From positions 2,046,001 to 2,110,000 of the forward strand of contig OY727096.1 in assembly GCA_963402885.1 (NCBI GenBank): 64,000 nucleotides of DNA. The letters run 5' to 3'. The notes beneath the pieces are model-generated. The model searched no databases, was not told the DNA's origin, and saw only the letters and a program-made list of their open reading frames with translations. The stretch comes from Antedon bifida (Eukaryota; Echinodermata; Crinoidea; Comatulida; Antedonidae). Positions 22,140 through 33,057 of the stretch are shown here, piece after piece. How positions within the stretch are numbered: the first letter of the stretch is position 1; every line of letters begins with the position of its first letter. Both the position numbers and the translations under genes were made by a program.

Positions 22140-24477
22140 TTTTGTTTAAGTTTAGGTGTGTTTCTCCATCATTCCAGACACCAGATACCTATGATGGATT
22201 GTAAATGTATAAAATATTTTTACTAATATTAGTCATTACAACAACTTTTTATTTGCATGTAATTGTGAATATTATTTATTTTATTTCAACTTACATCTAC
22301 AATAGGTGTGTTTGAGATGATCCTGACAGTGGTGTGGTAAAGTTTCCAAAACAAATCACATCATTAGTTGTTTTGAGTGCCTGAGCCTGCGTGTCAGTGC
22401 CAACATTATTCCCTCTGCCTATCATTAGATCTTCATGATCCGATTCATTTTGAATATAACACCTTGAAATAAATTACGATAATAACTAGAGGTACGAATA
22501 GTAGGGGCCTATTAAAAAAAGATTGTATTATAATTACAGTAATTAACTGCGTCCACAATTTTCTCTACTGTACTACTGACGGTAGACCTACAGTTTTAGT
22601 AAACTACTGAATGAAGATGTGTTGTACAGTAATGTATATTTCAGTTGTGATTTTGTCAAAAATTTATGGATATCAGATTTTCTATTATTATTTTTATAGT
22701 AATACATTAGTCATTACTATTTTGTTACATTTCATTTCAACTTGTTTAAACATTTACAAATACTAAAAAATATAGTCTAATATTTAATATACCGTAGTAA
22801 TAACAGTTTTTACCCATCGTTTAAAACTGCCTTTTTAATAATTCTATTCACAATTTTTCTATTCTCATTTTAAATATATATGTTATGCGCGATTTGAACG
22901 ATTTGCGCAATTTAAAATTGCGCAAAGAATTCCTTGCGCAATTTGAATTGAAACATCTGTTTCAAATTGCGCAAGCAACGTATTAAATTGCGCAAGTAAT
23001 CTGCAAATTGCGCAAGGTTTTTCGACAGTTTGTGAAATCATGCACACCCATATTTTTATAGTAATTTCTAAGAATGATTAAAAATTAAAGATAACATCGC
23101 ATTTCCTTATTTTAATAGTGAAAATGTTGTTATTGTAAAGCATATACCATGCCAACGAAGACCCGACAAAGGAAAATGGTGGTGTTCCCCGGCGGGCGGC
23201 TATACTACTCTAGCCTACTACTGGCTATGTTTTGATAGCAAGTCTAAATGGTGGTGGCGGTAGACTATGTTGTGTATTACTGCCTTAATTTTTGTTATTT
23301 TTACATTCATTTTGATTTATTTCAAGTTACAATGAGTGATAATATTATTTAATTGTGAATGCCATTTATGTTGTGTATTATACACATGTTATCTTCGCAT
23401 TTATTATGTTTCATTTTGAGTTATTAGTTTCCAAATTAATTATTATTGTTAACCAATCGTCGACGTTAGCATGCATTCTGGTAGAATTCTGTTGCGCAAT
23501 TTAACAATTTTACAAACTGTGCAGCGAAATTTGAAATTGCGCAAGTTGATTGCGCAATTTAATATTGCGCAAGAAAATCCTTGCGCAATTTCAAATTGCG
23601 CAAGAATTCTTTGCGCAATTTCAAATTGCGCAAGGAATTTTTTGCGCAATTTCAAATTGCGCAAATCGTTCAAATCGCGCATAACATATATATGATAATA
23701 TGAATGATAATAATTTAATAATTATAATATATTATAGGTCTATCAAAGTAATGTTGTATCATCTAGTATTCCTATAAATAAGGGAGGTTACTATTCATGT
23801 ATGTATGTGGCATACAGTAAATCCCAATGATTTGATATGCAGATAGGTGGTTCTTTAAAGGCCTCGGCCCCGACCCTATCTACACAGCTACTTCTATCTA
23901 GCCTAGGCCTAGCTAGAGATAAGTATAAAGAGAGGCTAGCTAGAGCCTCTAGGTTAAACTAACTAAAATTTACATCGACTACATCGTCGTATATATATAT
24001 TTTACAAATTACTAGTATTAGCATAAATAATTACCAATGACTAGGCCTAGGCCCTGTATTATTATTTTAAAGATTGCGTAGCGTCTTGTATCCAAGCAAT
24101 CTTCCGTCGTCGTCTTCGTTTTGTTTGTTTTCGCCATGCCACGTTTCCGGCTTTCATTAAAAAAAATAATGTTGGTAGCAAACCTATTTTTGACAACATA
24201 AAATGGTTATTTATAATTTTTAGTAAATACATTTTTAATGTATATAAACATATTTAAATAACTGTCAACAATAGAAATTTAAATATTTTAAATTAAAAAT
24301 TAGTTATATATTATTACTAGTAGTAGTAAGGTCACACAGCATGTCATTTTTTACGGTTCATTGAATGTGGCCCTGGCGACGTGATGCTACTTCGCTCGAT
24401 CGATCTTTTTTTTCCGATCTTTTTCAAATAGAAAACTTGTTTGACCTAAGGTTTTATTATTAATTTATTTTTACATA
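22140..24477. other. Divergent intergenic region between spectrin and FAM221A
   Basis: Likely contains both promoters. On the spectrin side a candidate untranslated exon and 106-nt intron end near 22188. The middle is occupied by an inverted-repeat element (22873-23695). From 23860 to 24060 AGGCCTA/GCTAG words are dense. No coding exon recognised. Confidence 0.45.
22873..23695. mobile_element. Non-autonomous DNA element with TTGCGCAA palindrome clusters in its terminal inverted repeats
   Basis: The ends are perfect inverted repeats for about 40 bp: ATATATGTTATGCGCGATTT then GAACGATTTGCGCAATTT at the left, and their complement finishing CGCGCATAACATATATAT at the right. Each end continues into a row of the palindrome AAATTGCGCAA/TTGCGCAATTT: about 6 half or full units at 22908-23012 and about 10 at 23493-23665. 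The roughly 480-bp centre has no open frame. No transposase, so non-autonomous; superfamily not assigned. Confidence 0.75.
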
Positions 24478-27076
24478 ATGGGAGAACAATATCACCTGAA
24501 ATTTGGTCCAAATGCAGCATCGTCTATTGATCAATATTTAGAGTACAAACGGTAAGTTAAAATAGGTTAGGCCTAGGCCCTAGCCTAGTAGGTAGGCTCA
24601 ACTTGGCCTAGGGCCTAGCCTCTAGAGGCCCAGAGGCCTAGTAGTCTAGGGCCTAGTTTTAGTAGACTAGGCCTTATCCAGGCCTAGGCCCACCTGCTAG
24701 ACTAGAACCAGGCCAGGCCAGGCCTATTTAGTATTATAATATTAGGGCCCTACTACCTAGCTAAGCTAGCTAGTAGTACTCTATAGGCCTTGTAGTAGTA
24801 GGCCGCTTTTAGGCTAGTTAGTGGGGCCTCTCTAACCTGTAGGCAGGCCCTACAGTACTAGTATTAGGCTAGTAGTACTAGGCCTAGGAAGTATAGTATA
24901 GTAGCCAACCATGGCTACATGCACAGGATAGATATAATAATAGCTAGGCCTAAGTAGAGTAGGCCTAGGCCTAATTTCTAATAATATTTTTTAAAATACA
25001 TTTAAATTGTGAACAGAAAGCCTACAGTTGAAAATAATATATGTTGTAGGGCTTATTTGACTCCGACTCGGGATTTTGGCTAACCTAGGCCTAACTAATA
25101 ATATAAAATTGATTAATTATTTTATTTCAGAATAGTAGGTGAAGATGATGGTGGTAAATTATTTACTCCAGATGAGTATGAAGAGTACAAAAGAAATGTT
25201 TTACCAATCAGAATGCAGAACCGACTTTTTGTCAGCTGGACAGGGCCAACTGGAATGGACTGTAAACTGATTGGGCCTGAAACGCTTTGCTTCTGCCAGC
25301 ATAGGTACGTACAGTATTTATGGTATAGGCATGCACTGATGTTTAAGCTACTGTGAAGTGTAGAGATATTTTAAATTACCACAACTGTGTCCACACACTC
25401 AATAATATTATTGTTGAATTCTTTTTTAAAAGCACAATATTATAATCTATAGCAAATTGCTAGGGTGAATTAGAGCGCTGCTTTCACTAAAACTGATTTC
25501 TTCCAGGTATAAACAGCATAAAACTGACTTTAAAGAAATTCCAGCAGAACGACCAATTGCTCTTCCTTGCAAGGTTAGAGGGTGTAAATGCGCATCTTAT
25601 AATTATGTTCCACGAGTTGGAAGTCAGCCAATTCGATGTCGGTGTAAACACACTTCTGAAGAACACTTCGAAGGCTCATCACACAAGTGCAAAAAAGGTT
25701 GGCTTTTGTTCATTACAGTTTATTGTAGAGTTAGAAAATCACCCTTCCTTAAACCAAGGCAATCCAACAACAGGATGCTCACAGTGGCTGAGCTCACCCT
25801 GCCAAGATAGGAACTCGTAACAGTCCTTTGATCTTATGTTTGGCTGCAACAAATACAAACAATTGTACTACATACATATTTAGCCACAGATAAACTCTTT
25901 GATCTCCGAAGGTCAGCATCCTGTTGTTAGATTGCCTTGCTTGAATTAACTCCCAACAGTTGTTAAAAGTGGACAAGTTTTTTTTTCTAGTTAGATAATA
26001 AATAATAATAATAAAGATTTCTAGAAGGCACTTTGCCCCGAATTTGCTCAAAAGGACTTTGTTTTATGCCTCAATGTATAAATTATGAAAATTCTAATTT
26101 TTCAGCCAAATGTGATTGTGTTTCATTCCGGAGTTCTTACACCTGTACCTGCACTCAACCAGCATTTGCACATGACATGATTGTAGAGACAAAAGAAGAA
26201 CGATTGGCACGTGGTCACCCGGTTGGCAGGGATGTGCCGTATGCAGCAATGGGTGGTTTAACAGGCTTCAGTTCTTTAGCTGAGGGATACATGAGATTGG
26301 ATGATAGTGGTATAGGGACACCAGACGAGGCTTTCTTAAACCAGCCAATCACCTCGTCAGATCATCCATTTCTGAAAATGCATGCTTCAACATTGAGAAC
26401 GTTAGAAGGGGCAGGAGTTAATCAAGTTACTGACGAGCTGGCTAACTTTAAATTCACAGGAACTGATGCAGATATGGAATATTATGAAAAAAGATATCAG
26501 CAAAGGGTAAGAGTTACTGTGTATTTTTTATTCAGTATTTAATTTATTTAAAGATGTATTGTCCCCCAAAAACATGAAAATTAATTAAATCAGACTTTGA
26601 ATAGGTTATTTTGTAGTTTTAATAGTTAGATCCCTTCCGTTGAAAAAAGTAATGTTTTCTGATATAAAATGACAAAATAAATGGTAAAATTGGCTGGCAA
26701 CCAATTTGACTATTTTTTGCTTTAAATTACAGTTTTTCAGGTAAATACATTTTTAACTATTATGTGACATTAAAATGGCATATTAAAAAAACAATACATC
26801 TTTAATGGCTGTATTTTTTTTGAGAAATTGAAAACACATTAATATTGATAATGCTTTGATTATTAAACATTTTAACAGTTAAAAGAAGAAAAACAAAGAG
26901 CAAGAGGTGGTCCTGCAACTGTCAAGGCTAATCCCAGACATAGAGTGATAGGTGGCGCTAGTCATGCCTCCACAACAACAAGAAGTAGAAGAGCTTCTAG
27001 TCCGTCAAAGAGTGCTGGTAAAGGTAGTAAACTACAGAGTTCTAGTGGAGTTAAAAAGCCTACTGCCAAATCTTAA
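24478..27076 (+). CDS. FAM221A: FAM221A protein, five exons
   Basis: Predicted 345 residues; function unknown. Exons 24478-24551, 25131-25304, 25507-25697, 26106-26506 and 26879-27076 join in phase (1038 nt). Recognised by the family core: IVGEDDGGKLFTPDEYEEYK, VSWTGPTGMDCKLIGPETLC, a Cys/His-rich region (CKVRGCKC...RCRCKHTSEEH...CDCVSFRSSYTCTCTQPAFAHD) that may bind metal, and the very conserved PYAAMGGLTGFSSLAEGYMR followed by LDDSGIG. The last exon is basic and Ser-rich (TTTRSRRASSPSKSAGKGSK), probably disordered. The start is the first ATG (MGEQYHLKFG). Introns hold AGGCCTA-rich sequence, a fold-back element and a TTAA MITE. The vertebrate orthologue is slightly shorter; the extra length is the C-terminal tail. 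Confidence 0.92.
24565..25095. repeat. AGGCCTA/GCCTAG-rich low-complexity intron
   Basis: Intron 1 of FAM221A is built largely from overlapping GGCCTAGG, TAGGCCTA and GTAGTA words in irregular order, with no fixed period. Similar clusters occur at 23860-24060 and 41955-42250, and single TAGGCCTA words are scattered throughout the window. Confidence 0.7.
25755..25940. repeat. Fold-back element in FAM221A intron 3
   Basis: Left arm CAAGGCAATCCAACAACAGG plus ATGCTCAC (from 25755) is complementary, with few mismatches, to 25911-25940 (GTCAGCATCCTGTTGTTAGA, TTGCCTTG). The loop is about 130 nt. Probably a small DNA-element remnant; only one copy in the window. Confidence 0.55.
26546..26805. repeat. 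TTAA-target MITE (AGATGTATTGTCCCCC ends), copy 1
   Basis: TTAA then AGATGTATTGTCCCCC at the left, ACAATACATCT then TTAA at the right. Internal landmarks shared by all copies: AAACATGAAAAAT, AATCAGACTTTGAATAG, TTTAAATTACAGTTTTTCAG, TGACATTAAAATGGCATATT. Lies in FAM221A intron 4. Confidence 0.8.
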
Positions 27077-27162
27077 TTATTATCTGTTTTTATCTCTTTA
27101 TGCATCATCATGCACTGTAAGTTACACTGTAAGTAAATAGCACAACATTATGAGTATAATAA

Positions 27163-27461
27163 TAATAGTTCATTCTTATATAGCGCATATAAGCAAGCTC
27201 TCAATGCGCTGAACATTATTACCCCAGTCATTTCCTGATCAAACACCTATGGAAACATACTCCTATAATATGCAGCCAGTAATCAGCGCAAAGTTGTGTC
27301 TTGATCTAACCGGGTTCCCAATTATACACCTGGGTGGAGAGAGGCAAACGTAAGTAAAGTATCTTGCCTAAGGATACAAGCAATGCGGCGAGAGTTGGAT
27401 TCAAACCTCGGTCTAACGATCAGTAGTCGAACGTCCAACACACAGCGCCACACGCCCTCAG
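27163..27461 (-). repeat. tRNA-derived SINE, third family
   Basis: Read on the - strand it starts GAGGGCGTGTGGCGCTGTG with an A-box-like segment, then B-box-like GGTTTGAATCC (27395-27405), then a body with TATCCTTAGGCAAGATACTT, and ends in GCGCTATATAAGAATG. The last words (TTATATAGCGC on +) are typical of a widespread class of tRNA-headed SINE-like repeats in marine animals. Single copy here, just downstream of FAM221A. Confidence 0.55.
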
Positions 27462-28290
27462 TATGAGTTTCATTATGTTATACAGTAGTTATATCATCAA
27501 TAACATCACATTCACCATCATTCTTATTAACATGGTTATTTTAGCCTTTATTTGTTATCATCATTACATTCTTCAGTGTTTTTAATTTTTAAAACTGTGC
27601 AATAAAGACACACTGTATTATGCAATTTTTATTAAAAACTTTGTTTAACTTCGGATAACATTAAAAATTAAACTAGAAAATGTAAATAGAGAATATAGTT
27701 ATTAAAAGTAATGAAGTTGTCTTTTGTAATACAGTAAAAAGGCTGTATTCTGGGTTCTAGACTGTGTTTGGATTTAATATTAGTAAAAGATAAATATGTT
27801 GGCGTTTCATACATATAATACTCGACGACAATGCAAACACCAGTTTAATAAGCATGTCGCAAATTGTTGACGTTTGAATTAGACCTGTCCGTATGAACAG
27901 AAAATAGTAATCAATTTTTAGAATTTATGAATTTTAATACATCCTTTTAATTATTATGATTCAAAAAATCCCTTGTTGTTTAATGTTAAAAAATAATAAA
28001 AATTTACATTATTCCATGGTTACATCTTTTTAAATCTCAACTACAGTCATATTAATTCCAGGTATAATTAATATTTGATTAAATTTACATACATTTAAAA
28101 TTCATAACCGAAATCAATGACGAAAAAAACTGAATTTATCCGAAAATGGTAAAATACAGAATTCGGTAAAAATCTGCGTCAGACTTTTAGTAATTATGTT
28201 TATTAAACCCAAAATTACCATAATATCTGATTCTCCAGAGAAAAATGGCAAGTTAAAATTAACAAGATAATTTTTTTTTATACATTACAA

Positions 28291-28510
28291 CAATAAATGC
28301 ATACAAAAAAACATGTCAACTACCCCACTGATACCAAGCTTATAAAAAATCGTAAAAAAACAAAACAAAAAATCCTCCAAATTATGAAACAAAGGTAAAA
28401 CAATAAATGCGTACAAAAAATAAATTTGTCAACTATCCCTCTGATACCAAAAATGGGCTTGTAACAAATCGTGGAAAAAAAATCCTCGAAATATGAAACA
28501 TAAGGCAAAA
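28291..28510. repeat. Tandem duplication, two units of about 110 bp
   Basis: Unit 1 starts at 28291 and unit 2 at 28401, both with CAATAAATGC, then GTCAACTA, CTGATACCA, ATCGT and AAATCCTC. The units are diverged and A-rich. No coding content. Confidence 0.7.
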
Positions 28511-29290
28511 TTTAGATCGATAATTAAAAGTTTTAACAAAACTTGATTGATGTCACTATTTTCTGAATTTCATTATGCATGATATTTTAATGTTTAATAA
28601 TTGCATATATATACAGAATTATTATTAACAAAAATTAATGAAATATTTATTTAACATATTTATTGAGGGTGACCTAATCAGTTTCCGTGTAGAAATTTAT
28701 CATTTTTCATGTTTCCATAAAATACCCGCTGATAATAATAATTAAGGACTTTTTCTGAAAAATGTTTGCCCTGGGGATCCAGGAGGCTACAACGACGTCA
28801 CACATAATTGCTTTGTTTCTTCGTGTTGTGACAGAGTACTTGTGAAGAACGATTATTAGCTCTTCAAAACAGAGAGTACATTTTCTAATTTACCCACCGT
28901 TGATAATACATTTACTTTACTCATTTGATTAGGATATCAACCTTGGTTTACTTTTAAATGAGAAAAAAATGATATATACAAAAAAATCTGAATAGATAAA
29001 AAACATTAAATAACATTTAATTGCTCATATCAAATTATAATATATGTGTAGAGCAAGACTCTTGGCTGTTTTTGTTTTATTAAAATTGTTAAGTAGAAAA
29101 ACGTGCAAACCTTTCGAGCTTATTTCAGAGCTTATTTCAAACAACTATATTTTTACATTACCGATTGTTGTTTCAATAAAAGCGTCTCGTTGTATTCTGT
29201 CATATGTCAACGCAAACACACACTAGTTGACGCAATACAGACATTATTGACGCATTGTACATTCCCGAAGTTGGCATTTATTACATTTTT

Positions 29291-29346
29291 TGTCATTACT
29301 ACCATATTTGGAGTTATCACTACCATATTTGGGCACATCACACTGT
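29291..29346 (+). repeat. CTCTGTCTACACTATC MITE, fragment
   Basis: Carries only the internal motif of the family (CACTACCATATTTGGGCACA, then TCACACTG) without either terminus. Confidence 0.5.
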
Positions 29347-29810
29347 ACATAACTTAAGGGGCGCATTATGTATATAACATGTTTCCATCTGGATTGGGCG
29401 CACACAAGTACACATAATACCATATCAACATTTTAATTTATTAAGCCTCTCTAGAGAGTATAACAATTACTAACTGATATTATGAAGTCATTTTATATAA
29501 AATAAAAAAACGTTAATTAGTAACTATGTATGTAATAAAACAAAACACAATATATAAGCCTAAATACAATGATGTTATATTTTGTTAATTATTTATATTT
29601 TTTGTTTATTTTGCTTATAATTAACCACAAATTTAATCTAAACTAGAATTTAATTCATCACTTTGACGAATTATAGGTGATCATTTTTATCATTTTAATG
29701 AAATTAAAATTGATGTACGCCATCCTACGACATGATGCATATTATGCTCATAGTGCTGAGTTGTCCCTGTCATATATAATATGTACAGTATACTGTATAT
29801 CCATATACAG

Positions 29811-30520
29811 TGTAGCATAGGTGAAATTACTGGACCCACATCATGTTCTAATTTTTTGGTATGATGACGTTGTCAAAATAAACTTGAAGATCACAATTTC
29901 GAAAGACAATTAATTGAGCAAAAAATTTTAAGATTTGGAAGAAAATTTGGCACGTAGAAGCGCACTGCGCGCTCTTTGAAATTTGTATAAATTTGACAAA
30001 AGAGAGAAAAAAACGACTTTTTAACTTCAACTGGCCATTTCATAATGTCACAACATCATATAGGTTTAATTTTTATATGAATTCATATCTACATTTCATC
30101 AGCTTTCGTAATAAATTATAATCTTCAAGGTCACCTTTAATTCTGAAGAGCTGTAAGATATTCAAATGTATGGTGTAGGTGAAATTGCACGACCTACGTT
30201 ATTCAAGTTTTTACGCGTGATGACGTCATCATAATGAAAATAGTGGCAACTCATGATAAAGATAATTAATTTAGCAAGCACATACTTCAATTTGAGCGAA
30301 AATGGGGCGCAAACAACGGAGATGCGCTTTATTGAATGTGATAACTTACACAAAAAGATAAAAAATTCTAATTTTTAAATTCAAGTGGCCATTTGATGAC
30401 GTCACAACATTTTGTACGTAAAATGTGTACATGAATTCATATCTACAACTCAATGGCTTCCAGAATAAATTAAAAATATTGGGGGTCATCGTGCATTCTG
30501 AAGACTTATTTTAAAAATGC
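29811..30520. repeat. Tandem pair of diverged units of about 358 bp with CRE-like palindromes
   Basis: Unit 1 (from 29811) and unit 2 (from 30169) share GTAGGTGAAATT, TGATGACGT, ATTAATTTAGCAA-like words, GCGCACTGCGCGC or GATGCGCTT, CAAGTGGCCATTT, ATGACGTCACAACAT and ATGAATTCATATCTACA, then CATTCTGAAGA. Each unit carries two ATGACGT-type sites; TGATGACGTCATCA in unit 2 is a full CRE/ATF palindrome. Old satellite-like or transposon-derived; class unknown. Confidence 0.65.
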
Positions 30521-30828
30521 CTTCTTTTTTTACCATTTTTAGCACTTTTGTGCAATTAATTTACGCATTTTGCCATATTTAACATGCTCGTATAGTGCTA
30601 TTTTAAGTCAGAATGGACTCAAATTCAGTGAATGTACTAAGATGGTGAGTACAATGCGATTTGTATAACAAATTTATTTGTTACGCTTTCTAAGAATCGC
30701 GTGCGCAAATGTGTTTTTGCGCAGTAATTTTTTGGAACACGCAAATGGCCTAATTCATGCTCTAAATTGATCAAAACATCATTGACATTACACTTTTTGA
30801 GATACTTGTTACACAAAATAGTGTACAG

Positions 30829-30860
30829 AAAGAAGAAGAAGAAGAAGAAGAAGAAGAAGG
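30829..30860 (+). repeat. (GAA)n microsatellite
   Basis: About ten AAG/GAA triplets, followed by a short AAT run. Confidence 0.9.
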
Positions 30861-31226
30861 AACAATAATAATAATAAAGATTTTATACAATAACAATAGG
30901 TGATCATTTTATTCTAAATGATCACCTAATTAGGGTATTTATCTTCTCAAATGTAATACTGCAGTATGGAAAATAATCTTAGTTTAGCGTTACATCCTAG
31001 AATTTAATCTAGCCCTCTGCACCTAATTGTTTAGTAATTTCTGGGGGCGTGGCCTACCGGCAATCAGTAATGATTAGACTAATGGAATGTTTAATTAAAG
31101 ATTTTCACTTCCTTTTTTTAGCTAATACCGTTGTCTTACCGCAAGCGTTTTTTTAATATCATCAAAATGTTGTCATCGATTTTATTGCACATTAAACCAA
31201 TTTATAAAATCGTGATTGTCATTTTT

Positions 31227-31475
31227 ATTTTGCACGTCAGAAGATTCGAACCAGTGCTACACCCGATTAAAGGTATCATCTTACTATTCCAGAAGTGTTA
31301 GAATTATCAAAACATTTCTATATCCGGATGCTTCTTATACCACAAATTTTGTTTTGCACGTCAGAGGATTCGAACCTGTGCCACTCCCGATTAAAGGTAT
31401 CATCCTACCATTCCAGAAGTATTATTGATCAATACATTTCTATATCCGGATGCCTCTTATACCACACATTTTGTT
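31227..31475 (-). repeat. Tandem pair of 125-bp units, each with a tRNA-like core
   Basis: Unit 1 starts at 31227 and unit 2 at 31352 (TTTTGCACGTCAGARGATTC). Read on the - strand each has CTGGAATRGTARGATG (A-box-like), CCTTTAATCGGG, then GGTTCGAATC (B box) about 40 nt later. The acceptor stem is not evident, so these are tRNA-derived repeats or pseudogenes rather than working tRNAs. Confidence 0.5.
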
Positions 31476-31769
31476 TTGAATACATGAAAAGGAACGATAT
31501 CTCAGCTACTCCCACTATTACGCCCATCACATTAATGAGTAATTGTTCAAACCAATTGAAAAATTCAGCACGAATCCAGATAATACGAATTCGAGATACT
31601 GTAGTAAACAAAAAAGAATTAATTTTTAGCGTTTCTTTATTCACTTGCTTCCGTTTAATAAATGAGACCAACCGCAGTGATGATTGACTTTATGAAAGTT
31701 TTTGTTTAGCAATTTTAAAAATCGATAATCGGTTAATCGGTGCGATAGCTGAACTGTGTTATATAATAC

Positions 31770-31803
31770 CACGTGATTTGTCGAGAGTTTGTTATATAAA
31801 AGC
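31770..31803 (+). promoter_or_regulatory. Core promoter of the GPCR gene: E-box and TATA box
   Basis: CACGTG at 31770-31775 and TATATAAAAG at 31793-31802, 77 nt before the start codon. The spacing suits a transcription start near 31825-31830 and a short unspliced leader. Confidence 0.6.
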
Positions 31804-31878
31804 GAGCTTTTTCATCAACCGCGTCAAATCAAAATCTCCAGATTACTTACTCGTGTACTGGCATTAGTACGCGACAAC

Positions 31879-33057
31879 ATGGAAGACTATGAAGTTGTTA
31901 ATGAGAGCTTATACGATGATATTTACGATTCATCTAACTGTACGGCAAATGTAATTGATTATTCGACATACCAAAACATCGCTGCGATGGTGTTTGGAAT
32001 TTTTGGTGTGGTTGGAAATGGAACTGTTGGACTTTTCATATTGTTTACAAGATCTCTGCGTCGAAAACTTTGTTACAAGCTGATATGCAACCTGGCGTTG
32101 GCTGATTTCATAGCATCCGCTTATATAATACCCGTACCAGATGTAAAATACCAACACAACGTGTTACATGAGTTTCTCTGCAGATTCCATGGATCCCAGT
32201 TTCTTCTATGGTCAAGTTTTGTTACGTCGGGAATATGCTTGCTGATGATAACGTTGGACCGGTACTGGGCGATTGTGCATCCATTACGGTACATAAGTAT
32301 CTCTACATCTCGCTCCAAGACTACGCTATGTTTGATAATACCATGGGTTTACGGTGCTGTGTTTCAAAGCTTTTGCTTCTACACAGTCAAGGTGGACGAG
32401 TGTGGACATTGCGTTTTGGCAGATACCGATCGAGTATCAATGAGTATCATTGGATTCTGTACCTTTACGTTTACTTATCTTCTACCGTTGGTTTGCATAT
32501 TTTGTCTTTACTATAGCATCATAAAGAACATGAAAGCAATGCAGAAGAACATGCATAACTTCAGTCAGAAGGGCGTGGCAAAGAATCTCTCCAAAACTCG
32601 TGACAAGCTAGTAAAAGTATTTCTGTTTATTACGATTTTTTACGGCGTAACCTGGGCTCCTGATCAAATCATGTTCTTTGCTTATACTCTGGGAGCATCT
32701 GTGTATAAAGGAACGGTGTACAACGAACTCATAGTGTTATCAGCATACCTAAACAGCATCATGAACCCTTTCGTGTACGCATACAGTAACGACAGGTTCA
32801 GATCGGTGTTGTGCTTTTGTCGAAGTAAAAAGAAGCTTGGTGGAAACAAGTCTGAGAAGTTCTCAAGTACAAATATAACCAATGTAGAGTCATCGAGTAA
32901 AGTGCAACTGTCTGTCGTCGGGTCACCGTTGAGTAAAGCATCATCGCAACTTTCTGTGGCAACCACGGTTTCAACGATCAGATGCTCACAGTCTTCTCTA
33001 AGCATCGATGACTGTGAAGTTCCTACTGAAAACCAAGCGAATCGCATCAAGGAATGA
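31879..33057 (+). CDS. Rhodopsin-family G-protein-coupled receptor, intronless, probably peptide-type orphan
   Basis: 392-residue seven-TM receptor of the plasma membrane. TM1 has GNG (VFGIFGVVGNGTVGLF), TM2 NLALADF, TM3 ends LDRYWAIVHP (DRY motif), TM6 has VTWAPD where the usual form is CWxP, TM7 has NSIMNPFVYAYSND (NPxxY), then helix 8 with palmitoylation-type cysteines (CFCR). The N terminus has N-glycosylation sites (NES, NCT) and an acidic patch. The tail is Ser/Thr-rich, suited to GRK/arrestin control. Cys in FLCRFHGSQF (top of TM3) and in ECGHC (extracellular loop 2) can form the family disulphide. The start is the first ATG after the TATA box; upstream in-frame codons lack ATG. The ligand is not predictable; a peptide ligand is inferred from general resemblance only. 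Confidence 0.92.
   Translation: MEDYEVVNESLYDDIYDSSNCTANVIDYSTYQNIAAMVFGIFGVVGNGTVGLFILFTRSLRRKLCYKLICNLALADFIASAYIIPVPDVKYQHNVLHEFLCRFHGSQFLLWSSFVTSGICLLMITLDRYWAIVHPLRYISISTSRSKTTLCLIIPWVYGAVFQSFCFYTVKVDECGHCVLADTDRVSMSIIGFCTFTFTYLLPLVCIFCLYYSIIKNMKAMQKNMHNFSQKGVAKNLSKTRDKLVKVFLFITIFYGVTWAPDQIMFFAYTLGASVYKGTVYNELIVLSAYLNSIMNPFVYAYSNDRFRSVLCFCRSKKKLGGNKSEKFSSTNITNVESSSKVQLSVVGSPLSKASSQLSVATTVSTIRCSQSSLSIDDCEVPTENQANRIKE

Larger units (their letters stand above)
27462..31768. other. Gene-free region between FAM221A and the GPCR
   Basis: AT-rich with no recognised coding exon. Contains four repeat structures listed separately (28291-28510, 29811-30520, 30829-30860, 31227-31475), a MITE fragment at 29291-29346, and a perfect hairpin AGGTGATCATTT...AAATGATCACCT at 30898-30927. 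The words AGGTGATCATTTTTATCATT also occur alone near 29676. Confidence 0.5.

Noticed and set aside
22873..23695. Rho-independent terminators or bacterial palindromic repeats from the TTGCGCAA rows
   Set aside because: Setting is eukaryotic; the palindromes are part of an element with matching terminal inverted repeats.
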